NCBI RefSeq assembly: GCF_002900975.1
Contig: NZ_PJON01000004.1
Location: 1 to 64,000 of the forward strand
Origin: Tabrizicola aquatica
GTDB taxonomy: Bacteria > Pseudomonadota > Alphaproteobacteria > Rhodobacterales > Rhodobacteraceae
Reading direction: 5' to 3'
Length of the DNA: 64,000 nt
The notes beneath the pieces are model-generated. The model was not told where the DNA came from. It made no database searches and saw only the letters and a program-made list of their open reading frames with translations. The position numbers were made by a program, and so were the translations under genes. The first letter of the stretch is position 1. The number at the start of each line of letters is the position of its first letter. This document shows positions 9,267-17,407 of the stretch, piece after piece.

Positions 9267-10811
9267 GTGAAGGAGCCAGAAGACGAAAAAGATCAATCCG
9301 CACTTCCGGCTGAAGAAAAGAAAAAGTCGGCAGAAAAACCAAGCGCGGTCAAGTCCAGCGTACAAAGGGTCTTGTGGAAAATCCACGCAAGATTTCCTAA
9401 CTTCATCCCGGACCCATATGGCAATCGGCTTGAAAATTGGCGCTCGCGCGATGCCAACGAGAATATTGAATCTGCGATTCCAGACGGCAATAATGTTCAG
9501 TTGGGTCTCATTTCAGTAAGCGAAATCTTCGGACCAAATGAGATCGAGACACTTTATGCGTCACTTGAAAGGCTCGGCTGGCACCAGGAACGATACCCTA
9601 TCCAAAATCAGTCGCACGTGGACTGGCTCAAGAATCAAAGGATGTATGGCACTGGGGGAACTATCCCGCTGGGCTGGGTTCATCGCTCCGAGGACAAGAA
9701 GAAGAACTTTAACGTAAGGTACACAGCAGACTTCCCAAAGGCATTTTCTTCTTTGCTCGTCTCCATTACGCAGTTAACGCCATCAGTCACTTGCATTAGT
9801 GTCGGATTCGTCCTGACCGAAGAAGCTTCATTCACCTACAAGAACGAAATCAACCTCCCCGCTCAGACAACACTTGTTCCTCATTGGCGATCAGGAAGTT
9901 ATTCAGTAAAGAGCGTCTCCCATGTGAAAGCGGACCGCATCAAACAGGCACGGGAAACCTACCGTAGTCTTGCGATCTCTTGGGTAGGAAAGAATTTTCC
10001 AGGATTCTTTAAAGTTCGATGTGGTCCAAACCTCATACCAACGGCTGAATATCAAGTATTGGAGGGTTTTACTCCATTTGACTGGGATACATCAAGGGAC
10101 TTGCCATCGCATCATTGGTCGCATTTTCTCGGCCATGATCGCGCGTTTGACAGTTGGGTAAATAGCTCTACTCCTTCCCTTCGATTCTCATTTGATACGT
10201 CGCCAAATGAGGAGTTTCCTAATCACCTTACCGTTGCTCTGCGCTGGGACTCGTTGAACGCTGATGATACAAGGCATTACGATACAAAGACGTTAAGTGG
10301 AAAGGTCTATTTTGCGCACGAGCGCGTTGATGGAATCATCGCCAAGAATGTCCTATGTTGCTATCTGCGGGAGCTACTTCGGAGCCTTAAAGAGGCTCGG
10401 CAATCGCTTTCAATTAGTCAGACTAGGCGACAATCTATATCGGAAATCGAACAAATAAGCTCCTTCTTTAGAAATTCTGTTGGTGTTCCATCAATTGCAC
10501 GAGAAGCGTTGGAACTTTCGGAAGACGATGCCTCTTTCAGATGGAACGCTACAGGTTTTGTTCAACAGGACCGTCCAGATAGGAAGAGAACACTGGAAAT
10601 CAAGGATGGGCTTAAATCTCTCCTGCAAAGACTCTCAAGAAAGCTTCTGGAAGAGGATCAAGATACCCGTGATTACCTGAACCAGCTGTCTTCAGCTGTT
10701 GGGACCAGAGAGAGTATGGCAGCACAGAAAAGGATGGAAATTCTTACTTGGCTAGCCATCATCATTTCGCTAACTTCCGCGATCATTGCTGTCCTGGCGA
10801 TTTCTGCATAG
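9267..10811 (+). CDS. Low-GC orphan gene, 514-aa protein with C-terminal membrane anchor
   Basis: Not recognised. Composition differs sharply from its neighbours: sampled 60-nt lines are about 43-47% GC against roughly two-thirds around it, with AT-rich codons throughout, a clear sign of recent transfer. The start is GTG 9267 with AGGAG 9 nt upstream and a stop codon directly in front in frame. The N-terminus is charged (EDEKDQ, EEKKKSAEKP). The body is soluble with many aromatic residues, and the last ~20 residues (LAIIISLTSAIIAVLAISA) form one transmembrane helix, so the bulk probably faces the cytoplasm as a tail-anchored protein. A basic/acidic helical stretch precedes the anchor. No catalytic motif is evident. 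A single-gene defence function is possible but unproven. Confidence 0.8.
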   Translation: MKEPEDEKDQSALPAEEKKKSAEKPSAVKSSVQRVLWKIHARFPNFIPDPYGNRLENWRSRDANENIESAIPDGNNVQLGLISVSEIFGPNEIETLYASLERLGWHQERYPIQNQSHVDWLKNQRMYGTGGTIPLGWVHRSEDKKKNFNVRYTADFPKAFSSLLVSITQLTPSVTCISVGFVLTEEASFTYKNEINLPAQTTLVPHWRSGSYSVKSVSHVKADRIKQARETYRSLAISWVGKNFPGFFKVRCGPNLIPTAEYQVLEGFTPFDWDTSRDLPSHHWSHFLGHDRAFDSWVNSSTPSLRFSFDTSPNEEFPNHLTVALRWDSLNADDTRHYDTKTLSGKVYFAHERVDGIIAKNVLCCYLRELLRSLKEARQSLSISQTRRQSISEIEQISSFFRNSVGVPSIAREALELSEDDASFRWNATGFVQQDRPDRKRTLEIKDGLKSLLQRLSRKLLEEDQDTRDYLNQLSSAVGTRESMAAQKRMEILTWLAIIISLTSAIIAVLAISA

Positions 10812-11028
10812 AGGCAAGGTTAAGCCATCGTCTTTTGGCGCCCCATCCCTCGACCTATCGTATGGTTTCCATTCCTTGTTTGGTCGGCATAGGTCTTAAG
10901 CCACCCACTAGCACCCCATTAACCACCCCCTTAAAAAACCCTTACCGTCCACACACATTCCCCAGCAAAATCAACCACTTACGCCCATCCGCCCACCGTG
11001 GACAGAGGAGTCCCTTGCGGCCCCCGTC
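10812..11028. other. Gap after the low-GC gene, with a family E palindrome
   Basis: The first ~140 nt keep the lower GC content of the orphan gene (for example CCCATTAACCACCCCCTTAA), suggesting the transferred segment ends near 10970. At 10993-11003 CCACCGTGGAC resembles the odd palindromes at 16114 and 47373, just downstream of the dacB stop. No attachment site, tRNA or transposase remnant was seen. Confidence 0.45.
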
Positions 11029-12504
11029 TCACCCATAGGCCCCCGCCCAGCGGTTCACCAGCTGGCCTTGCAGCCGCCGGGCCCGGCGGGTCCAGGATTT
11101 GCCGCCCTCCGGTTCCTCCCGCAGGGCCACCGGCACCGCATCCCGCCGCTCCGGGTCGCCCGAGAAGATCGCGAACACGAGTTCCCTGCCCCCATTCTTT
11201 GAAGTCGGGGGCGGCACCACATGCCCCGCCAGCCCCGAGACGAAGTTCAGCGTCCCCGACTTGGCCAGCACCTTGACCGGGTGCCCCTCCAGAACCTTCC
11301 CTTGATCGTCCTTCATCCCGACGTCGCGCAGGATCGCCCGCAGCCCCCGCCCCTCCGCCTCGGCCCGGACCAGCACCCGCGCCATCCCCGCGGCCGTCAC
11401 CCGGCTGGCCCCGCCCAGCCCGGAATGATCCCGCAGGTCGAACGCCACCCCGAAGGCCGCCCGCACCCAGTCCGACATCGCCCGCCCCGAAGCCTCCAGC
11501 CCCGCAGCACCCGAGGCGGTCAGCCCGACACATTCCGCCGTCAGGTTGGTCGAGAAGCGCAGCATGTCGCGCAGGACCGCCGGCAGCGGCTCGCTCTCCA
11601 CCCGGCCCAGTTCGGCCCCCGCCGGCAGCGCCGCCACCCGCTCACCCGCCGGAAGCCGGATCCCCTGCGCCCGGGCCAGCGTTCGAAAGACCTCGGCCAC
11701 ATAGCGGCCCGGATCGCGGACCGGCAACCAGCGGCTGCCCCCCTTGCCCAGCGCGGCCGAGGCGACGGTCCATTCCTCGACCTGACCCCGGTCATAGGTG
11801 AACAGGGGCGCCTCACGCGACCGGATGCCGACGCGGACCATGGCGACCTCGGGCACAAACCGCTCACCCCGCGCATCGACCGCGACCTGCCAGTCGCCCC
11901 CGGCCCGCTTCCACTCGAAATGCACCCGGTTGAAGTTCAGACACAGGCCCGAGACGGCGGCGTTATAGCCGACATGGTCCGGCTGGTCGGCCGCGATCCC
12001 CTCCAGCCGGGGCAGCGCGCCATCCCAGTAGAGAAGCCGCCCCGTCGCGCCCTTCAGCCCGCCGCGGGCCAACCCCGCCACCAGGTCGCCCAATTGGTCG
12101 GTCTGCAAGGTCGGATCGCCGCCGCCGGCCAGCACCAGGTCGCCCTGCACCACACCCTGCACCACCGGCCCCGTCGCCAGCACCCGCGTTGCAAAGCGGA
12201 ACCCCGGGCCCAGCTTTTCCAGCGCGTAAAGTGCGGTCACCGCCTTGGCCACGCTGGCGGGTGGCAACGCCAGGTCCGGCTCTCGCGCCTCCAGCACGGC
12301 CCCCGTCCGCGCGTCGGCCACCACGAAGGCGACGGTCCCGCCCAGCTTGGCCGCCGCGATCAGCGCCTCGACATCCCCTGCCACCGGCCGGTCAGCCCGC
12401 CCCCCGCGCGGCACCGGGCGCGGAGAGCTGACCAGCCCCTCGCCCAAGGCCGGCAGCGCCGCCCCCGCCAGAAGCCCGCCCAGTAGAAACCGCCGTGTGA
12501 TCAC
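11029..12504 (-). CDS. dacB: D-alanyl-D-alanine carboxypeptidase/endopeptidase (PBP4 family)
   Basis: Periplasmic peptidase (family S13) that trims D-Ala from or cleaves cross-links in peptidoglycan, 491 aa. The N-terminus (ITRRFLLGGLLAGAALPALG) is a Tat-like signal peptide with twin arginines at residues 4-5. The catalytic motifs are Ser84-V-A-Lys87 (SxxK), STN (SxN) around residue 320 and KSG (KTG-type) around 435. The start is GTG 12504, chosen because AGGAGGG lies 8 nt upstream and the signal peptide begins there; the open frame continues far upstream through nadD in another phase and is not coding. It lies 68 nt downstream of nadD in the same direction. Confidence 0.93.
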   Translation of the reverse strand: MITRRFLLGGLLAGAALPALGEGLVSSPRPVPRGGRADRPVAGDVEALIAAAKLGGTVAFVVADARTGAVLEAREPDLALPPASVAKAVTALYALEKLGPGFRFATRVLATGPVVQGVVQGDLVLAGGGDPTLQTDQLGDLVAGLARGGLKGATGRLLYWDGALPRLEGIAADQPDHVGYNAAVSGLCLNFNRVHFEWKRAGGDWQVAVDARGERFVPEVAMVRVGIRSREAPLFTYDRGQVEEWTVASAALGKGGSRWLPVRDPGRYVAEVFRTLARAQGIRLPAGERVAALPAGAELGRVESEPLPAVLRDMLRFSTNLTAECVGLTASGAAGLEASGRAMSDWVRAAFGVAFDLRDHSGLGGASRVTAAGMARVLVRAEAEGRGLRAILRDVGMKDDQGKVLEGHPVKVLAKSGTLNFVSGLAGHVVPPPTSKNGGRELVFAIFSGDPERRDAVPVALREEPEGGKSWTRRARRLQGQLVNRWAGAYG

Positions 12505-12572
12505 GCCATCACCCTCCTGCCGTTTCCCCGGTGATAGACCCGCCGCGACCGATTCCACCAGTCCGGCACGGG

Positions 12573-13202
12573 TCACGTCCGCGTCACGCCGCCCGGCCCC
12601 CAGCCCCCGCGCGCCCGAATCTCGGTCGAGGAGGCGTCGTTCATCGGCAGGTTCACGAAGGCCCAGACCGGGGGCTGACTGCCGCGCAGGTTCTCGCCCC
12701 GCTGGATCTGGTGCACCCGGAAGGCCCGCGCCGCCACGCTGGTCCGCGCCCTGACGCCCGAGCCAGGCCGCGCCAGCACTCCCACCGCGACCGAGCGCAG
12801 GATGTCGCGCCAGCGGTCCCAGCGATGGAACTGCGCCAGGTTGTCCGCCCCCATCAGCCAGACGAAGGTCACCCCCGGATACAGCGCGCGCAGCCGCGTC
12901 ACCGTGTCGATCGTCGTGCGGGTGCCCAGACGGGCCTCCAGCGCGGTGATCCTGACCTTGGGATGCTGCATCACGGCCCGCGCCCGCGCCAGTCGCTGTG
13001 CCAAGGGCGCGGGCTGGCGCGGCTTCAGCGGATTGCCGGGGGTCACCAGCCACCAGACCTGATCCAGGCACAACCGCTTCAACGCCTCGCGCGTGATCAG
13101 CGCATGCCCTTCATGCGCCGGATCGAAGGACCCGCCCAGCAGACCGACGACCATCCCCCTGGTCGCCACCGGAAACCCCTGCCGCATTGGCGCATTCTCC
13201 AT
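12573..13202 (-). CDS. nadD: Nicotinate-nucleotide adenylyltransferase
   Basis: Makes nicotinate adenine dinucleotide from nicotinate mononucleotide and ATP, the penultimate step of NAD synthesis. [11 protein letters not shown] at residues 23-33 is the nucleotidyltransferase signature with the two histidines. [16 protein letters not shown] is the family's substrate-site loop, and [10 protein letters not shown] near the C-terminus matches the second ATP-binding motif (ISSTxIR type). 209 aa, normal length. Start ATG 13202; ATG 13187 (MRQGFPVA) is equally possible. Probably transcribed with dacB. In many alphaproteobacteria nadD is near rsfS and rlmH, which are absent here. Confidence 0.94.
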   Translation of the reverse strand: MENAPMRQGFPVATRGMVVGLLGGSFDPAHEGHALITREALKRLCLDQVWWLVTPGNPLKPRQPAPLAQRLARARAVMQHPKVRITALEARLGTRTTIDTVTRLRALYPGVTFVWLMGADNLAQFHRWDRWRDILRSVAVGVLARPGSGVRARTSVAARAFRVHQIQRGENLRGSQPPVWAFVNLPMNDASSTEIRARGGWGPGGVTRT

Positions 13203-13264
13203 CCCTTGCGGCCAATTGACCGCAAGCGACCGGCCTTTTCAATGGCTTCCCGACCAAGTCCCGG

Positions 13265-13828
13265 TCAGCACTTCATGTAATCGCGCAGCACCGCTGTCCA
13301 GGCCGCCCTGGGGCGAAAGCCCGGAACCAGGCCGTCACCGCCCTCGCCCAGAAAGGCGCCCATCCCGTGCCGGACCATCCAGGCCGGGTCATGCTGCGGC
13401 GGCCCGCCCGCCTTGACAGCCGTGCAGAAGGCCTTGTGCCGCGGGCTGCCCGTCTCGCCGAACTGCTCGAAGGCCGCCTGCAACCTGGCCTGCCCGCCGC
13501 GCGGCAAGCTTTCCGTGACCTGCATCGACAGCACATCCTCGGCCTGGTGTGCGCTGATGTCCGCGACCCGCGCGATGTCATAGACCGCGCGCAGTTGCAT
13601 CAGGATGTAAAGCTCGACCGCCTGGTCCCAGGCCCCCGCCCTGGCACAGGCCTGCACGCCCAGCCCCAGGTCGGGCGGCGACAGCGTCGCTCCCGCCTGC
13701 CCCACGGCGATGCAGCCCGGATCGACCGTTGCCGCCAGATTGCCCGCCGCATCCTGGTTGCGCACCTGTGCGCCCGCCCCTCCAGCCGCCAGTCCAGCCG
13801 CCGCCGCCAACGCCAACATCCCCCGCAT
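13265..13828 (-). CDS. Secreted protein of unknown function
   Basis: 187 aa, not recognised. Residues 1-20 (MRGMLALAAAAGLAAGGAGA) form a signal peptide. The mature region has four cysteines (DPGCIAV, VQACARAG, AFCTAV and the final KC), likely two disulfides. The segment from LPRGGQARLQAAFEQFGET onward is helical. The start at ATG 13828 is set by the signal peptide and an AGGACAGG ribosome site; the frame is open to 13930. It is divergent from ettA. Probably a periplasmic protein restricted to relatives of this organism. Confidence 0.7.
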   Translation of the reverse strand: MRGMLALAAAAGLAAGGAGAQVRNQDAAGNLAATVDPGCIAVGQAGATLSPPDLGLGVQACARAGAWDQAVELYILMQLRAVYDIARVADISAHQAEDVLSMQVTESLPRGGQARLQAAFEQFGETGSPRHKAFCTAVKAGGPPQHDPAWMVRHGMGAFLGEGGDGLVPGFRPRAAWTAVLRDYMKC

Positions 13829-13971
13829 TGCCCCTGTCCTTCTGCCATTGCACCAGGACCAGACGACCCCCACCCGCAGGCGATGCCAAGTCGGGTTCCC
13901 CGCACCCTGACCGTTGCAGCCGCACCCCATCGTCGCTACATACGCGCCAACCCCCTAATGGAGCCCGACCC

Positions 13972-15627
13972 ATGGCCAGCTATCAATACGTCTACCACAT
14001 GGAGAACGTCTCCAAGACCTATCCGGGCGGCAAGACCTGCTTCGAGAACATTCACCTGAACTTCCTGCCCGGCGTGAAGATCGGCGTGGTCGGCGTCAAC
14101 GGCGCGGGCAAGTCCACGCTGTTGAAGATCATGGCCGGGATGGACAAGGACTTCAAAGGCGAAGCCTGGGCCGCCAAGGGCGCCAAGGTCGGCTATCTGG
14201 CGCAAGAGCCGTATCTGGACCCCGCGTTGACCGCCAAGGAAAACGTCATGCTGGGCGTGGCCGAGCAGACCAAGATCCTGGAACGCTACAACGAACTGGC
14301 CATGAACTACTCGGACGAGACTGCAGACGAGATGGCCGCCCTGCAGGACCAGATCGACGCCGGCAACCTGTGGGAGCTTGAGGCGACCGTCGGCGTCGCT
14401 ATGGACGCGCTACGCTGCCCGCCCGACGATTCCGACGTCAGCACTCTTTCGGGCGGCGAACGCCGCCGCATCGCGCTGTGCAAGCTTCTGCTTGAAAAGC
14501 CCGACATGCTGCTTCTGGATGAGCCGACCAACCACCTGGACGCGGAATCGATCGCCTGGCTGCAAAAGCACCTGATCGACTACAAGGGCACGATCCTGAT
14601 CGTCACCCACGACCGCTATTTCCTGGATGACATCACCGGCTGGATCCTGGAACTCGACCGCGGCCGCGGGATTCCCTACGAAGGCAACTATTCCGCCTGG
14701 CTGGACCAGAAGGCCAAGCGGATGGCGCAAGAGGCGCGTGAGGACAAAACCAAGCAGAAAGCCCTGGAAAAGGAACTGGAGTGGATCCGCTCTGGCGCCA
14801 AGGCTCGTCAGGCCAAGGGCAAGGCCCGCCTCAACCGCTATAACGAGATGGCCGGCCAGACCGTCAGCGAACGCGCCACTACCGCCCAGATCATCATCCC
14901 GAACGGCGAACGCCTCGGCAACAAGGTGATCGAGGTCGAGGGCCTGAAGAAGGCGATGGGCGACAAGCTTCTGATCGAGGATCTGTCCTTCACCGTCCCG
15001 CCGGGCGCCATCGTCGGCGTCATCGGCCCGAACGGCGCGGGCAAGTCCACGCTTTTCCGCATGATCACCGGCCAGGAAACCCCTGACGCTGGCACGATCA
15101 AGCTGGGTGACACGGTGAAGCTGGCCTACGTCGACCAGTCGCGCGACGCGCTGGACCCGAACAAGAACGTCTGGGAGGAAATCTCCGGCGGGGCCGAGGT
15201 GATCCACCTGGGCGACATGCAGATGAACTCTCGCGTCTACACGGGGGCGTTCAACTTCAAGGGGACGGACCAGCAGAAGAAGGTCGGCCTCCTGTCGGGC
15301 GGTGAGCGCAACCGCGTCCACATGGCCAAGCTGTTGAAGTCGGGCGGCAACGTGCTGCTCCTCGACGAACCGACCAACGACTTGGACGTCGAAACGCTGC
15401 AGGCGCTTGAGGCCGCGATCGAAGACTTTGCCGGCTGCGCGATCATCATCAGCCACGACCGCTTCTTCCTGGACCGCCTCTGCACGCACATCCTGGCGTT
15501 TGAAGGCGACGCGCATGTGGAGTGGTTCGAGGGCAACTTCGAAGCCTACGAGCAGGACAAGGTCCGCCGCCTGGGACCGGATGCGCTGGAACCGAAGCGC
15601 GTGAAGTACAAGCGTTTCGCCCGCTAG
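13972..15627 (+). CDS. ettA: Energy-dependent translational throttle protein EttA (ABC-F)
   Basis: A cytoplasmic ABC-F ATPase that binds the ribosomal E site and gates the first translation steps by ATP/ADP ratio. Two nucleotide-binding domains are visible: Walker A GVNGAGKS (41-48) with LSGGERRR and LLLDEPTNHLD, then GPNGAGKS with LSGGERNR and LLLDEPTNDLD. Between them is a charged linker (KQKALEKELEWIRSGAKAR) characteristic of EttA. Start ATG 13972 (MASYQYVYHM), 551 aa, normal length. Upstream in-frame codons lack a ribosome site. A pair of hairpins follows the gene. Confidence 0.95.
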   Translation: MASYQYVYHMENVSKTYPGGKTCFENIHLNFLPGVKIGVVGVNGAGKSTLLKIMAGMDKDFKGEAWAAKGAKVGYLAQEPYLDPALTAKENVMLGVAEQTKILERYNELAMNYSDETADEMAALQDQIDAGNLWELEATVGVAMDALRCPPDDSDVSTLSGGERRRIALCKLLLEKPDMLLLDEPTNHLDAESIAWLQKHLIDYKGTILIVTHDRYFLDDITGWILELDRGRGIPYEGNYSAWLDQKAKRMAQEAREDKTKQKALEKELEWIRSGAKARQAKGKARLNRYNEMAGQTVSERATTAQIIIPNGERLGNKVIEVEGLKKAMGDKLLIEDLSFTVPPGAIVGVIGPNGAGKSTLFRMITGQETPDAGTIKLGDTVKLAYVDQSRDALDPNKNVWEEISGGAEVIHLGDMQMNSRVYTGAFNFKGTDQQKKVGLLSGGERNRVHMAKLLKSGGNVLLLDEPTNDLDVETLQALEAAIEDFAGCAIIISHDRFFLDRLCTHILAFEGDAHVEWFEGNFEAYEQDKVRRLGPDALEPKRVKYKRFAR

Positions 15628-15657
15628 ACCAACTGGTCGGGTCTGGCCCCCCCAAAT

Positions 15658-15728
15658 GCGATGCGCAGCCCTTGCGCATCGCGGCCCAGCCCTGCCACTG
15701 GCGTAGGGTGTGCTTCCAGCGCACCCTC
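15658..15728 (+). terminator. Two hairpins downstream of ettA
   Basis: The first is a perfect 10-bp stem, GCGATGCGCA (15658-15667) with TGCGCATCGC (15673-15682) around a 5-nt loop. The second pairs AGGGTGTGC with GCGCACCCT at about 15706-15728 with one G-T pair. Neither has a T tract, so terminator function is an inference. The remaining gap to 15828 shows no gene. Confidence 0.5.
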
Positions 15729-15827
15729 GCTTGCCGCCGTTTCGTCAGGCCCGGAACCATCCCGCCGGTCTAAGCGTTCTTTCGCCGACAGGGCCATCCC
15801 GGCCCTCCACAGCGAAAGGCGCAACCC

Positions 15828-15986
15828 ATGTCGCTCGGCACCATTCTCCTTATCATCCTGATCCTGGCCCTGATCGGCGCGCTGCCGACCTGGGGCTATT
15901 CCAGCTCCTGGGGCTACGGGCCTTCCGGGATCGTGGGGGTGATCGTCATCATCCTGCTGATCCTGGTCCTGACCGGGCGGGTCTAG
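15828..15986 (+). CDS. DUF3309-type 52-aa membrane protein
   Basis: A very short protein: MSLGTILLIILILALIGALP, then TWGYSSSWGYGPSG and a second hydrophobic run IVGVIVIILLILVLTGRV. This two-helix hairpin with a Trp/Tyr/Ser turn is the DUF3309 pattern, common in proteobacteria. Start ATG 15828 follows GAAAGGC. Function unknown; such mini-proteins are often stress- or envelope-related. A second tiny membrane protein follows 205 nt downstream. Confidence 0.85.
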   Translation: MSLGTILLIILILALIGALPTWGYSSSWGYGPSGIVGVIVIILLILVLTGRV

Positions 15987-16113
15987 CCTGACCGGGCGTG
16001 CGCCCCGGCCGGCCTTGCGGGGCCTGGCGGGGCGTCGTCCTGCGGGCGTCAATCCTTTCCAGATCGTTACCGTGCGGCCGCAAGCCCTTGAAAACGCGGA
16101 AAGGTCACGTCCC

Positions 16114-16126
16114 GTCCACCGTGGAC
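16114..16126. repeat. Family E palindrome GTCCAC-C-GTGGAC
   Basis: A 13-bp odd palindrome upstream of the 25-aa gene. The same core occurs at 47373-47389 (extended to 17 bp) and, partly, at 10993-11003. It may be a protein-binding site or a short RNA hairpin. Confidence 0.45.
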
Positions 16127-16191
16127 AACCAAGGGAACCAGCCCGACTGTCCAAGCGTTGATCCGACAACCAACCATCAAGGAGTCACCCC

Positions 16192-16269
16192 ATGAAAGGC
16201 GCACTCGCCTGGCTGATCGGCATCCCGATCCCGATCATCATCATCCTCTACCTGCTCGACGTCTTCTGA
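16192..16269 (+). CDS. 25-aa single-helix membrane protein
   Basis: A micro-gene: MKGALAWLIGIPIPIIIILY followed by LLDVF and TGA. AAGGAG sits 8 nt before the ATG, a strong ribosome site for so short a frame. The peptide is one transmembrane helix with a conserved-looking GIPIPIIIIL core; similar short proteins are scattered across proteobacteria. It is followed within 9 nt by a strong terminator hairpin. Together with the 52-aa gene upstream it forms a cluster of tiny membrane proteins. Function unknown. Confidence 0.75.
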   Translation: MKGALAWLIGIPIPIIIILYLLDVF

Positions 16270-16277
16270 CGTCCCTC

Positions 16278-16303
16278 CCCCGGGCGGCCCTGCCGACCCG
16301 GGG
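16278..16303. terminator. Bidirectional terminator between the 25-aa gene and parA-like gene
   Basis: CCCCGGGCGGC (16278-16288) pairs with GCCGACCCGGGG (16292-16303) with a single bulged A and a 3-nt loop. It ends exactly where the stop codon of the convergent ParA-like gene begins (16304). No long T tract, but the stem is very stable and serves both directions. Confidence 0.6.
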
Positions 16304-16924
16304 TCAGTCCAACAGGCCCAGCACCTCATCCGCCAGCCGCGCGACCTCGGCTGCAGCCGTGCCCCGCGCTTCGCTGGCCCCCAGCCCCTGGCCCAGCGTC
16401 TCGGCATAGATGACCCGCTGGCCCAGCGCGGCCCCAGCCACCCCGCCGACCTTGCCCGCCGCCTCGGCCACTTCCAGCCCCAGCCGCGTGCCCGCCTTGA
16501 CCCGGTTCAACACGATCACCGCCCGCCGCCCCTCGCGGCCGATCAGGTCAAAGACCCCATCCGTCGCCCAGAGATCCACCATCGAGGCTGCAACCGGCAC
16601 CAGCACCAGGTCCGCCTCGCGCAGCGCGGGCCGCAGGTCCGCATCCACCTTCGGCGGCGTATCCACGATCACCACATCGGCCTGCTTCTTCAGCTTTTCG
16701 CACTCATAACTGACCCCCCAGGCCGAGGCGGTGGAAAACTCCATCCCCGGATCACCCAGCCGATCGCGCCGCGCCATGAACCAGCGCCCAAGGCTGCCCT
16801 GCGGGTCCGTATCCAGAAGCGCCACCTTCATTCCCCGGCGCCGGAACTCCACCGCCAGGTTGACGGCCAGCGTCGTCTTGCCCGACCCACCCTTCTGCTG
16901 CGCCACGGTCACGACCTTGCCCAT
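16304..16924 (-). CDS. Orphan ParA-family ATPase
   Basis: A 206-aa deviant Walker ATPase of the short ParA/Soj type. KGGSGKTT at residues 11-18 has both signature lysines (Lys11, Lys16). DTDPQGSLG is the switch/Walker A' region and VVIVDTPPKVDADLR the Walker B region. No N-terminal helix-turn-helix. No parB or parS is nearby, so this is an orphan partition/positioning protein (cargo unknown) rather than the chromosomal parA. Start ATG 16924 (MGKVVTVA) with GGGGGA upstream. A start at 16954 would add ten residues, but then a perfect palindrome (16938-16954) would be coding. Convergent with the 25-aa gene, divergent from cspA. Confidence 0.85.
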   Translation of the reverse strand: MGKVVTVAQQKGGSGKTTLAVNLAVEFRRRGMKVALLDTDPQGSLGRWFMARRDRLGDPGMEFSTASAWGVSYECEKLKKQADVVIVDTPPKVDADLRPALREADLVLVPVAASMVDLWATDGVFDLIGREGRRAVIVLNRVKAGTRLGLEVAEAAGKVGGVAGAALGQRVIYAETLGQGLGASEARGTAAAEVARLADEVLGLLD

Positions 16925-16937
16925 CGCGAATCCCCCT

Positions 16938-16954
16938 ATGCTGCAATGCAGCAT
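16938..16954. promoter_or_regulatory. Perfect 17-bp palindrome upstream of the ParA-like gene
   Basis: ATGCTGCA-A-TGCAGCAT is an exact odd palindrome 14 nt in front of the ParA start codon, in the 223-nt divergent gap shared with cspA. Position and symmetry suggest an operator, perhaps for autoregulation, or a stem that would occlude the ribosome site. No matching second copy was seen. Confidence 0.5.
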
Positions 16955-17147
16955 ATCCTGTTCGGGCAGCGCAGCACAGCCCCACTGCGGAAGGCTTGGA
17001 ATCACTCGCTTTCTGTGCGATATTTCCCGGGCGACGTTAACTTCTCGACCACTGTCTCCGACCTTCGGCCACAGCAATCGACACTAAGCTGACGGGGCCG
17101 GGCCGCCGCACTTCCGCGGGCGGCAGACTAGACAGGAGAACTTCACG

Positions 17148-17354
17148 ATGGCCAAGGGCACCGTGAAATGGTTCAATGAAACCAAAGGCTACGGCTTCAT
17201 CGCCCCGGAAGGCGGCAAGAAGGACGTGTTCGTCCACATCACCGCGCTGGAGCGTGCCGGCCTGCGCAGCCTGAAAGACGGCCAGCCGGTCACCTTCGAC
17301 ATCGAAGCCGGCCGCGACGGGCGTGAATCCGCCACCAACCTCGCGCTCGCATAA
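17148..17354 (+). CDS. Cold-shock-domain protein (CspA family)
   Basis: A 68-aa OB-fold single-stranded nucleic-acid binder. The RNP1-type motif KGYGFIAP begins at residue 13 and the RNP2-type VFVHI at residue 27. The family acts as an RNA chaperone that melts mRNA structure, often induced by cold or on entry to stationary phase. AGGAG is 8 nt upstream of ATG 17148. The long divergent leader (16955-17147) could carry a cold-responsive 5' UTR, though no conserved cold box was recognised. A GC-rich hairpin follows the stop. Confidence 0.93.
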   Translation: MAKGTVKWFNETKGYGFIAPEGGKKDVFVHITALERAGLRSLKDGQPVTFDIEAGRDGRESATNLALA

Positions 17355-17362
17355 GCGATCCC

Positions 17363-17392
17363 GGTCGGGGGCGGCGCACCGCCCTCGGCCTT
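17363..17392 (+). terminator. Hairpin terminator after the cold-shock gene
   Basis: A 12-bp stem between 17363-17374 and 17379-17390 (GGTCGGGGGCGG with CCGCCCTCGGCC, two G-U pairs, CGCA loop) starting 9 nt after the stop. Only TT follows, so it is a hairpin without a full U tract. It also lies 16 nt past the convergent gene's stop at 17408. Confidence 0.55.
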
Positions 17393-17407
17393 CCACCGCG
17401 CAGGTGT

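Noticed and set aside
11029-13071. Single 680-aa protein joining dacB and nadD regions
   Set aside because: The upstream part is an off-frame reading of nadD. The Tat-like signal peptide and AGGAGGG ribosome site place the dacB start at 12504.
16304-16924. Chromosomal parA of a parAB-parS system
   Set aside because: The protein is short, no parB is adjacent and no parS-type palindrome was seen; the nearby 17-bp palindrome does not match the parS pattern.
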